This document shows positions 7,881 to 14,840 of a stretch of DNA of 20,032 nt, piece by piece. Source of the DNA: an uncultured Succinatimonas sp. (GTDB lineage Bacteria; Pseudomonadota; Gammaproteobacteria; Enterobacterales; Succinivibrionaceae). How positions within the stretch are numbered: the stretch's first letter is position 1; every line of letters begins with the position of its first letter. The notes under the pieces were generated by a model. That model saw nothing but the letters and a program-made list of their open reading frames with translations. It did not search any database and was not told where the DNA came from. Location: contig CALFLJ010000134.1 in assembly GCA_937880335.1 (NCBI GenBank), forward strand, positions 1 through 20,032. Reading direction: 5' to 3'. Both the position numbers and the translations under genes were made by a program.

Positions 7881-7920
7881 AAAAAAAGGTGTTGTTTAAA
7901 CCCTAAGGTTTATCAACACC
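7881..7920 (-). terminator. strong terminator after galU, abutting yhdT
   Basis: Read on the minus strand, GGTGTTG (7920-7914) pairs with CAACACC (7894-7888). An inner stem TAAACC/GGTTTA extends it, and seven Ts follow (7887-7881). It starts 28 bp after the galU stop. The T run ends 8 nt before the yhdT start codon. The plus-strand side has a T run 5 nt away, so some bidirectional activity is possible. Confidence 0.88.
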
Positions 7921-7947
7921 ATAAAATTTTTTTCCTGAAAAAAGTAA

Positions 7948-8862
7948 TTATTTTGAAGCAGTTAATGTTCTAACAAAATCAGATATCTGATCACCGAACT
8001 TAGGGTTACGCATAGAATATTCAATAAAGGTCTTTATATAACCGACCTTGTTACCGCAATCATGAGATTTACCGATAATAGCGTAGGCATCAACCTCATT
8101 TAATTCCATAAGTAAATCAATGGTATCTGTAAGCTGGAACTCACCGCCTGCCCCCATTGGAGGGCGTCTGAATAAAGGCCAGATCTCAGCTGGGAGAACA
8201 TAGCGTCCTACTACGGCATAATTTGAAGGAGCCTGTTTTACATCAGGCTTTTCAATAATAGATTTTATTTGGGCACTCTGACCTGGGTCTAAACTTGCAC
8301 CATCTATATCTACAATTCCATAGCTTGAAACCTGCTCTTTTGGTACAGTCTCGACCATTATTTGTGATACTCCGGTACTTTCAAAGCGTTTAATCATGGC
8401 TGCAAGGTTATCGTTAGTTAAGTCTGAGCTATTACCGTCAATGATTACATCAGGTAATAGAACAGCAAAAGGATTTTTTCCAACAATAGGCATAGCGCAG
8501 GCAATAGCATGTGCAAGTCCCTTAGCCTCACCTTGTCTTACATTCAATATGGTGACATCACTTGGAATAATTCCTTGAACCTCAGCTAATAAGGTACGCT
8601 TTACACGCTTCTCCAAAGTAGCCTCTAATTCAAAAGATGTATCAAAATGGTTTTCGATAGCATTTTTGGAAGAATGAGTTACTAAAACAATGTTTTTGAT
8701 GCCCGCTGAAACAGCCTCAGAGACTACATATTGAATTAAAGGCTTATCTACTATAGGCATCATCTCCTTTGGTATAGCCTTTGTTGCAGGTAGCAGGCGA
8801 GTTCCCAATCCAGCAACAGGGATAACTGCATATTTGATATTGCCATAATTCATATCAGGCAT
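7948..8862 (-). CDS. galU: UTP-glucose-1-phosphate uridylyltransferase
   Basis: Cytoplasmic enzyme making UDP-glucose from UTP and glucose-1-phosphate, the donor for LPS and other surface sugars and for galactose use. At 304 residues it is the usual length (E. coli 302). The nucleotide-binding signature GLGTRLLPATKAIPKEM begins near residue 18. Further hallmarks are VLLPDVI (the metal-binding Asp region), IIEKP, VGRYVLPAEIW and GAGGEFQLTDTI. The ATG at 8862 has GGAGAT about 8 nt upstream; a second Met at residue 4 is possible but less favoured. It lies 44 bp after yciB and is probably the last gene of a yciB-galU transcript, ending at the terminator near 7900. Confidence 0.96.
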   Translation of the reverse strand: MPDMNYGNIKYAVIPVAGLGTRLLPATKAIPKEMMPIVDKPLIQYVVSEAVSAGIKNIVLVTHSSKNAIENHFDTSFELEATLEKRVKRTLLAEVQGIIPSDVTILNVRQGEAKGLAHAIACAMPIVGKNPFAVLLPDVIIDGNSSDLTNDNLAAMIKRFESTGVSQIMVETVPKEQVSSYGIVDIDGASLDPGQSAQIKSIIEKPDVKQAPSNYAVVGRYVLPAEIWPLFRRPPMGAGGEFQLTDTIDLLMELNEVDAYAIIGKSHDCGNKVGYIKTFIEYSMRNPKFGDQISDFVRTLTASK

Positions 8863-8906
8863 AATAAGATCTCCAATTTAATTTTATTTTGTTGTTTGTT
8901 TGTAGT

Positions 8907-9515
8907 TTAGGAGTTTTTAGTATTTTGAGACTTTATCTCAGAGAAGTATTCAGGATATTTTTTTAACATCCAAATTCCACAAGCTAAAGCAAACACAAAG
9001 TTTAAGATGCCATTACCAAAAGTTTTATAGTCGACCCATAAAGATTCTGCTTCCTCAGGGCTTACTCCTATTAAAGCAGGCAGATTAAAGGCAATTATTA
9101 CATTAAGGCCGGCTGCAAAAACAAAGAAAATCATCCACCATAAGGACAGCTTGTTCCAGGCCTCCTGAGGTAGGGGTAATTCTTTACCAAAAAGGTAACT
9201 AAAGGGATTCTTTCTTAAAACAAAAAGACAAATGCCTATAGCTGTAGCTAAAATTAGGTTAACTACTGTAACCTTCCATTTAATGATCTCAGGATCATTT
9301 AATAAAATAGTGGGAACGCCAAAAAGAATTACCGCACAGGTTAAAAAGACCTGCATGCGAGATATTTTCTTTGTTATAAGAAATTCTAATGCAGTGGCAA
9401 TCAAACATGAACTTACAACAAAAGTTGTTGCTACTATCATATTAGATGTCATCTTATATGATACAAAGAAAGCTATAACTGGAATAAATTCAATAATTTT
9501 TACAAGCATATTCAT
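8907..9515 (-). CDS. yciB: inner-membrane protein YciB (septation protein A family)
   Basis: A 202-residue polytopic protein with about five membrane segments. It matches E. coli YciB in order: FIPVIAFFVSYK near the N-terminus, the NDPEIIKWKVTVVN motif (E. coli NDEFIKWKVTVIY), GKELPLPQEAWNKL, then WVDYKTFG. It carries an extra stretch around VSPEEAESL before that last motif, making it longer than E. coli YciB (179 aa). YciB is known to contribute to envelope integrity and to contact division and elongation proteins; the mechanism is unsettled. No clear Shine-Dalgarno precedes the ATG at 9515; Met3 (9509) is an alternative. It lies 30 bp after the secreted-protein gene and 44 bp before galU, so operon membership is likely. 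Confidence 0.92.
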   Translation of the reverse strand: MNMLVKIIEFIPVIAFFVSYKMTSNMIVATTFVVSSCLIATALEFLITKKISRMQVFLTCAVILFGVPTILLNDPEIIKWKVTVVNLILATAIGICLFVLRKNPFSYLFGKELPLPQEAWNKLSLWWMIFFVFAAGLNVIIAFNLPALIGVSPEEAESLWVDYKTFGNGILNFVFALACGIWMLKKYPEYFSEIKSQNTKNS

Positions 9516-9545
9516 TTTTTTATCAGTTTGTTAAACAAAATATTA

Positions 9546-10244
9546 TTATATATCTGAGCTTTTAAAAGCTGAACTTATCTGACCTTCTCGTTTTTTCGGT
9601 TCAGTGTGATATTTATAGTATATACCTTCGTTATCAGCCCTTATAACCTCAAGCTCCTCTTCTAAAAATCGAATTGTTTTTCCTAATTTTAAATCATATT
9701 TGAGCATAGGGGTCGCTTTTCCCGTACAGTCGCCAAAACCAAAATTTAAAATTGAACCTTGACGCCCAAAATAAACTAAACTGGCAGTACAAATTCCTTC
9801 ATCTAATGTGGTTTTAGAGCTTAACTTAAAGTCGACATAAGGTTTTTTTTGACAAGTACTTATACCAAATTTAGAAACTACACACAAACTCTCATAATCA
9901 TTATGATAAATTCTAAGGCTTTTTAGCGGGTCACATAAAAAACAGGAACTAATCTCCTTGTCATCTTGATTTACTAAAAGGAAATCACTAAAGCTTGCAT
10001 TTTTTTCCTTTAATAGATACTCACCTTGAGGCAGAGTTACGGCTTTAATTATCTGATGATGGGGAATTAGTACTAATTCTTCGAGACATTGTTTATCTGC
10101 TACCTTAAGTGGAGATCCTATAGGTGCAAAAGCTAGCTCAAAAGCTTTAGGGCGGAAGCTTACTTCACAATAAGCATTAGCTGAAACTTTGTAGCTTGAT
10201 GCTAATAAAATAAATACTAAAGAATAAAACAGCTTTTTTTTCAT
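9546..10244 (-). CDS. secreted cysteine-rich protein of unknown function
   Basis: I do not recognise this 232-residue protein. It has a clear signal peptide (KKK, then a hydrophobic run to about residue 17, cleavage plausible after SANA at about 24), so it is exported. The mature part contains eight cysteines (26, 53, 101, 104, 121, 131, 152, 173), including a CFLC pair at 101-104, enough for four disulfides; no lipobox is visible. The rest looks beta-rich. I start at the ATG at 10244, because the only longer choice is a TTG two codons upstream and neither has a good ribosome site. It is the first gene before yciB (30 bp) and galU, hinting at an envelope role, which is inference by neighbourhood only. 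Confidence 0.72.
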   Translation of the reverse strand: MKKKLFYSLVFILLASSYKVSANAYCEVSFRPKAFELAFAPIGSPLKVADKQCLEELVLIPHHQIIKAVTLPQGEYLLKEKNASFSDFLLVNQDDKEISSCFLCDPLKSLRIYHNDYESLCVVSKFGISTCQKKPYVDFKLSSKTTLDEGICTASLVYFGRQGSILNFGFGDCTGKATPMLKYDLKLGKTIRFLEEELEVIRADNEGIYYKYHTEPKKREGQISSAFKSSDI

Positions 10245-10494
10245 AAGCAAAGTATATCAGAGCTATGTAGAATTTTGTGTTTTATTCTAATTCCTGATTA
10301 AGTTTATATTTTATCTCCCTCCAAGAATTTTGTGTAAGCTGTCATAAACTTAAGCTTAAGTGAAGCTTTTAAGATGTGATCTTAGTCTAAAGGATTAAAC
10401 TTGCAAAGCCTTATGTATTTTTTATAAGTAGGAATCTTTGAATTTTAAGACCTGAAAGATGTTAAATTTAGGATTGTAAGGGAGTAGGTGGTAA
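10245..10494. other. intergenic region upstream of the secreted-protein gene
   Basis: Non-coding region between the lon terminator and the minus-strand gene starting at 10244; it should carry that operon's promoter, but I cannot pick a convincing -35/-10 pair. The visible structure is a perfect 14-bp palindrome, ACTTAAGCTTAAGT (10348-10361), about 105 bp from the start codon, with a partial repeat (AAGCTTTTAAG) right after it. No reading frame here looks real. Confidence 0.5.
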
Positions 10495-10535
10495 TAAATA
10501 ATAAACCCCAATAAGTTTGTTCAACTTACCGGGGT
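10495..10535 (-). terminator. terminator after lon
   Basis: On the minus strand ACCCC (10535-10531 side) pairs with GGGGT (10509-10505 side) around an inner TAAGTT/AACTTA stem with a small loop. The tail reads TTTATTATTTATT. It begins 31 bp after the lon stop. The two stems are separated by a 2-nt mismatch, so the hairpin is good but not perfect. Confidence 0.78.
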
Positions 10536-10565
10536 CACACTATCTTGCCTTAGATTTAATAGATG

Positions 10566-13244
10566 CTATTTAGTCTTAAGCGACGCATTTATATTTTCAA
10601 AAAGTAAATTTGCCACGTCATCATAGTTTTCTGCAAAATAGTAATTTACACCATTTGTGATTTCTTTAGGCAGTTCTTTTACATCACCCTCATTAGCTTT
10701 AGGACAGATGATATTGAAAATACCCATGCGTCTTGCGGCAATGGTCTTCTCTCTAATTCCTCCTATAGCCAGAACCTGCCCTGTTAAAGAAAGCTCGCCT
10801 GTCATAGCAAATCCGTCTTTAGGTTTAACACCTAAGGCAAGTGATAGCAGACTTGAGGCTAAGGTAACACCGGCACTAGGTCCGTCCTTAGGAGTTGCAC
10901 CTTCAGGTACATGGATATGAACAGAGGCGTTTTTAAAATAGTCCTTATGCTCTTTAGAAAATCTTTCGATATTAGCTTGCATATAGCTATATGCAATTCG
11001 AGCAGACTCTTTCATTACATCACCTAAAGATCCTGTTAGGATAAATTTAGGTTCACCCTCGCCAATTTTTGAGCTCTCAATTGAAAGGGTAGCCCCACCT
11101 ACAGATGTCCATGCCAGGCCTGTAATTACTCCCACAACACTTATATGTTTTTCCTTTCGGAAAGGTGCTGAACCTAAGAAATCCTCAAGATTATTTACAT
11201 TAACGCTAACGCTCTTAGCTCCTCCTACTATTTTTACTGCAGCTTTACGTATGATTTTAGCTATAGCTCTTTCAGTTGAGCGCATACCACTTTCGCGAGC
11301 ATATTCCTCAATTAGTTTGACAATAGTATTATCATCAATTTTTAGTTGAGATTTCTTTATATGTGCATCTTTTAGTCCTCGAGGAAGCAGATGCTTTTTG
11401 GCAATCTGAAGTTTTTCTTCTGTGATATAGCCTGAAAGTCGAATGCTGTCCATACGATCTAAGAGGGCAGGCGGTATGGTGTCTGTTGTATTGGCTGTGC
11501 AAATAAACAGGCAGTTTGAAAGATCCAGCTTTTCATCTAGGTAGTGATCAAGAAAACCATTATTTTGTTCGGGATCTAAGGTTTCAAGTAGGGCAGAGCC
11601 AGGATCTCCTTGATATGAGCGCGAGAGCTTATCAATCTCATCTAACATAATGACTGGATTCATAACCTTAGTTTCACGCAAGGCCTGCACTAATTTTCCC
11701 GGCATAGCTCCAATATAGGTTTTTCTGTGACCTTTAATTACAGATTCATCGTCAACACCACCTAAGGATAAACGATAGAAAGGGCGATTTAGGGCCTGAG
11801 CTATAGATTTTCCAATAGAGGTTTTACCAACGCCTGGAGGTCCTACAAAAAGCATAATGCTTCCACTGGTCCCGCCCTTTAAGGCGCCCAATGCTAAAAA
11901 CTCGATAATTCTATCTTTTACGTCTTTTAACCCTTCATGATCTTTATCTAGGATCTCTCGAGCTTTGGTAAGATCAAATTCCTCTTTTACCATTTTGCCC
12001 CAGGGGATAGTAGTAAGAACATCAAGGTAATTTCTGGTGACACCATATTCAGGAGAGCCCGGCTCTAAGACCTGCATCTTTTTAATTTCACTATCAAAGC
12101 GCTCTTTAATAAAATCTGGTGTACTTAGTTTTTTCATGCGCTTTTTGAATTCTTCAACTTCAGCGCTTTTATCATCAACTTTATTTCCAAGTTGTTTTTG
12201 AATTTCTGAAAGTTGTTCACGCAAGAAGAAATCCTGCTGTCTTTTACTTAATTTTTCAGCAACAGTGGCCTTGATCTTATCTTGAAGTTTTGCAGCCTTT
12301 AATTCTTTACGAATAATATTATTTGCAAGCTTTAAACGTTCAATTAAATCTTCATTATCCAAGATCTCTTGCAACTGCTTGGGATCAGATGAGCAAACAG
12401 ATGCTGCACAGTCAGCTAGCATAATAGGATCTGTTTGGTTAAAGCGCATCATATACTGTCTCATCTCATCTGTATACATAGGGCTTAAAGGTAAAAGCTC
12501 CTGCAAGGATGAGACTAATGACATGGCATAGCCTCGCACTTCAATTTCTTCCTGAGAGTTTTCCTCAGGCATCTTGGTTTTAGGATAATTTATTTTAGCT
12601 TTAAGTAAATTACTCTCATCAATCCATTTATCAATTGAGACGCGGCATAGACCTTCAACAATAATTTGAATCTCGTTTTGAAGAGACTTTGCGTGTAATA
12701 GTCTTACCAATGTTCCTGTCTTAGGATAGAAAGAATTATCTACAGTATTACGATTTTTAGGCTTTTCACCTAAAGAAAATACAGCAAAAACCTTGTCCTC
12801 AGACTCGGCAACTTGCAAAATAGTATCTTCCCAGTCTGAAACAATTGAGAGCGGTAAAATCTGGCTTGGCATAACCGGCATACCAAAAAGAGGCAATACT
12901 AAAACCTCATCTGGGTACTCTGGTACAAGATTTAAAAGATGTTTTTTCTGACCCTCGTTAGGATTTGATCCCAATGAGGCCTTATCAGCTAAAGCCTGTA
13001 CTTTTTGGGCAATCTTGTTTAAAAGATCCTGCGGAGAATCCTTGTCTAAATCATTCTGTTTTGAAGGCTCTTTTTTATCTTCAGATTCCTTTGAATCTTG
13101 ATGAATACTTTCATTTTGTTTTTCTGAAAATTTTTCATCTTGAGATAAGGTCTTACTCTTTTTATTTGAGAGTTTCTTTTTCTCTATATTTTCTTCAGGT
13201 TTTTTCTCTAAAGAATTTAGCTCGTCTTGGTCTTCTTTTTTCAT
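10566..13244 (-). CDS. lon: Lon ATP-dependent protease with charged N-terminal extension
   Basis: Cytoplasmic AAA+ serine protease that degrades misfolded and regulatory proteins. From the ATG at 13244 it has 892 residues; typical bacterial Lon has about 780. The excess is a Lys/Glu/Asp/Ser-rich, probably disordered extension (about 1-105) before the Lon N-domain (begins near VPEYPDEVLVLPLFG). Walker A GPPGVGKT is at 468-475 and Walker B VIMLDEID at 531-538. The protease domain has PEGATPKDGPSAG with catalytic Ser790, and Lys833 in GIREKTIAARR; their 43-residue spacing equals that of E. coli (679/722). Usually conserved AAA+ residues differ: GGVDDESVIKGHRK where most Lons have GGVRDEAEIRGHRR. 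A TTG two codons upstream is an alternative start; neither has a clear Shine-Dalgarno. It is not beside clpX, so it may be a second Lon. A heat-shock-like promoter lies about 110 bp upstream. Confidence 0.93.
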   Translation of the reverse strand: MKKEDQDELNSLEKKPEENIEKKKLSNKKSKTLSQDEKFSEKQNESIHQDSKESEDKKEPSKQNDLDKDSPQDLLNKIAQKVQALADKASLGSNPNEGQKKHLLNLVPEYPDEVLVLPLFGMPVMPSQILPLSIVSDWEDTILQVAESEDKVFAVFSLGEKPKNRNTVDNSFYPKTGTLVRLLHAKSLQNEIQIIVEGLCRVSIDKWIDESNLLKAKINYPKTKMPEENSQEEIEVRGYAMSLVSSLQELLPLSPMYTDEMRQYMMRFNQTDPIMLADCAASVCSSDPKQLQEILDNEDLIERLKLANNIIRKELKAAKLQDKIKATVAEKLSKRQQDFFLREQLSEIQKQLGNKVDDKSAEVEEFKKRMKKLSTPDFIKERFDSEIKKMQVLEPGSPEYGVTRNYLDVLTTIPWGKMVKEEFDLTKAREILDKDHEGLKDVKDRIIEFLALGALKGGTSGSIMLFVGPPGVGKTSIGKSIAQALNRPFYRLSLGGVDDESVIKGHRKTYIGAMPGKLVQALRETKVMNPVIMLDEIDKLSRSYQGDPGSALLETLDPEQNNGFLDHYLDEKLDLSNCLFICTANTTDTIPPALLDRMDSIRLSGYITEEKLQIAKKHLLPRGLKDAHIKKSQLKIDDNTIVKLIEEYARESGMRSTERAIAKIIRKAAVKIVGGAKSVSVNVNNLEDFLGSAPFRKEKHISVVGVITGLAWTSVGGATLSIESSKIGEGEPKFILTGSLGDVMKESARIAYSYMQANIERFSKEHKDYFKNASVHIHVPEGATPKDGPSAGVTLASSLLSLALGVKPKDGFAMTGELSLTGQVLAIGGIREKTIAARRMGIFNIICPKANEGDVKELPKEITNGVNYYFAENYDDVANLLFENINASLKTK

Positions 13245-13355
13245 AATCAATCGGCGATGAAACCTCTGTAGATCAGTAGGGGGAGAAATTGCCGTCCTCT
13301 TTGTCCTGAATTTGCTAAAAGATCACTATTATCTAATCTCACATATCATCTCTAC

Positions 13356-13382
13356 ATGTGGGATGATGTAAATAATTTCAAG
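13356..13382 (-). promoter_or_regulatory. likely sigma-32 (heat-shock) promoter of lon
   Basis: On the minus strand CTTGAAA (13382-13376) is a perfect heat-shock -35 box. After 12 bp comes TCCCACAT (13363-13356), matching CCCCATNT at five of seven fixed positions. The spacer is one base shorter than the usual 13. It would start transcription near 13349, about 105 nt before the lon ATG. Heat-shock control of lon is established in E. coli, which supports the reading. An AT-rich palindrome, TTTAAAATTTTAAA, lies just upstream. Confidence 0.5.
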
Positions 13383-13419
13383 TTCAAACTTTAAAATTTT
13401 AAAATCTTTGTTTAATTTA

Positions 13420-14682
13420 CTAATTTAAATAACCTGCAATTAGTGCTAAAAGCAGTTTCTCTCCATCTAAAAGAGATCTTTCATCTATATCAAAGCATTC
13501 ATTATGGTGAGGGGCCTTAAGATTGGTTCCTATTACAAAATATGTACCCTCTCCTCCTTGGGCTTTTACCTTATCAATTAAAAGAGATGCATCCTCTGAG
13601 GCGTTAAATGAGAAAACTTTGCCATGATTTTTTAAAGACACATCTTTTATGGCATTTTCCAACCTTTGACTTAAGGGTGAAGGTGCAATTGGAGTTCCAA
13701 AACCTCTTTCCCTAAAATTAACTTTGATACTTTTATTTATGAAACTTGATTTGGTATTTTCAATTTCCTTAAGATAGGATGTGATTTTTTCGTAGACTTC
13801 CATAAGTTTCTCAAGATTGAAGGCACGTATTTCACCTTTGCATGTAACTTTGTCTGGTATAACGTTACATGGGGTATCACATCTGACCTCACCAAAATTA
13901 CAGTAAGTTCCTTCTTTAGTATTATTAAGGCTAAGACCATACTCAATGAATTTACACATAGATAAAAGTGCATTTAGTCCTTCATGGGGTTTTCCTGCGT
14001 GAGCTTTAAGACCTAAAAATTCAAACTCAAGTTTCTTTGTAGCTAAAAACCTATCGACTTTAGGCGCAACTTCACCAAAAGGTAAGCCCATTCCGATATG
14101 GAAAGCATAGAGGTCATCAATATTATTTAAAATTTTAGAGTTTAATAAGACTTTTGCCCCTCGACATCCTTCCTCAGCACATTGAAAGATAAAGCTAAGG
14201 TTTTTAATGCCCTTGTTTAATAAAAGAGGTAATTGCGCATCTACACTCAATATGGTGGCAATTACAATACTCATATGGGCATCATGTCCACAGGCATGCA
14301 TGTTTTGTGAGGCACAAAACCCCTCTTTGAAAGGAATGTGACTATCTTTATGGCTTTCCTTGATGGGAAGACCATCCATGTCGCAACGAATTGCAACATT
14401 CTTTCCACTGTTACCTAAATTAAACGTAAGCTTGAACATAGGAACAGGGCTCTCTTTTATAACTTTACTTTTAAATAATTTTTCCTGTCCTATTTCACAA
14501 ACAAAAGGCTGAATTTCGTCAATGGTTAAAAATTCCATATAGCCTTTTACATCTTTAAGGTAGTTTTGTATGAGATCAAAAGTTTTCCATTCAGAAAAAT
14601 TTGTTTCAGCCTGAGAGTGAAGAGTTCGTCTTATTTTGGTTAATATCTTTAAATCTTGTGGTAAAAGGATTATCTTGTTCAT
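13420..14682 (-). CDS. AbgA-like M20 amidohydrolase
   Basis: A 420-residue, probably cytoplasmic metallo-amidohydrolase of the M20D family (aminoacylase/AbgA/IAA-amino acid hydrolase). It follows E. coli AbgA, a subunit of p-aminobenzoyl-glutamate hydrolase: DMDGLPI at 101-107, the metal motif MHACGHDAH at 128-136, CAEEG at 168-172 with the catalytic Glu pair, HIGMGLPFGEV at 195-205, AHAG at 227-230, SEDASLL at 362-368 and PHHNECFD at 391-398. All expected metal ligands are present. The ATG at 14682 has TTAGG 7-8 nt upstream. It is divergent from the abgT-like gene, supporting a shared substrate. No AbgB partner is in the window, although E. coli AbgA works with AbgB, so the substrate may differ; another N-acyl amino acid is possible. 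Confidence 0.85.
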   Translation of the reverse strand: MNKIILLPQDLKILTKIRRTLHSQAETNFSEWKTFDLIQNYLKDVKGYMEFLTIDEIQPFVCEIGQEKLFKSKVIKESPVPMFKLTFNLGNSGKNVAIRCDMDGLPIKESHKDSHIPFKEGFCASQNMHACGHDAHMSIVIATILSVDAQLPLLLNKGIKNLSFIFQCAEEGCRGAKVLLNSKILNNIDDLYAFHIGMGLPFGEVAPKVDRFLATKKLEFEFLGLKAHAGKPHEGLNALLSMCKFIEYGLSLNNTKEGTYCNFGEVRCDTPCNVIPDKVTCKGEIRAFNLEKLMEVYEKITSYLKEIENTKSSFINKSIKVNFRERGFGTPIAPSPLSQRLENAIKDVSLKNHGKVFSFNASEDASLLIDKVKAQGGEGTYFVIGTNLKAPHHNECFDIDERSLLDGEKLLLALIAGYLN

Positions 14683-14730
14683 GTTTTAGCCTAAAAATTA
14701 GTTAAAAGCATCCAATTGTAGCTTTTTATT

Positions 14731-14764
14731 TTGTTTATTAGCTTGTCTAACATCTATAATAGAT
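14731..14764 (+). promoter_or_regulatory. promoter of the abgT-pepT operon with a palindromic -10
   Basis: TTGTTT (14731-14736), 18 bp, then TATAAT (14755-14760). The -10 box lies inside a perfect inverted repeat ATCTAT-A-ATAGAT (14752-14764), which could be an operator. Transcription would start near 14767, giving a leader of about 75 nt. This is the best sigma-70-type match in the divergent abgA/abgT region. Confidence 0.5.
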
Positions 14765-14776
14765 CAATTTGTTTTA

Positions 14777-14812
14777 AGCTAAGAAAATTTTAACTTAGCT
14801 ATTAGATTTTTT
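14777..14812 (+). promoter_or_regulatory. hairpin in the abgT leader
   Basis: AGCTAAG (14777-14783) and CTTAGCT (14794-14800) form a perfect 7-bp stem with a 10-nt loop, just after the predicted transcription start. Six Ts follow at 14807-14812. It could be a weak attenuator, an mRNA-stabilising hairpin or an operator dyad; the sequence cannot decide between these. Confidence 0.3.
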
Positions 14813-14840
14813 ATTGTAAAAAACATTAGGAAATTTTCTT

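Noticed and set aside
12965..13246. A 93-residue plus-strand frame opposite the start of lon
   Set aside because: It mirrors the low-complexity, lysine-rich extension of lon on the other strand; no ribosome site or family match.
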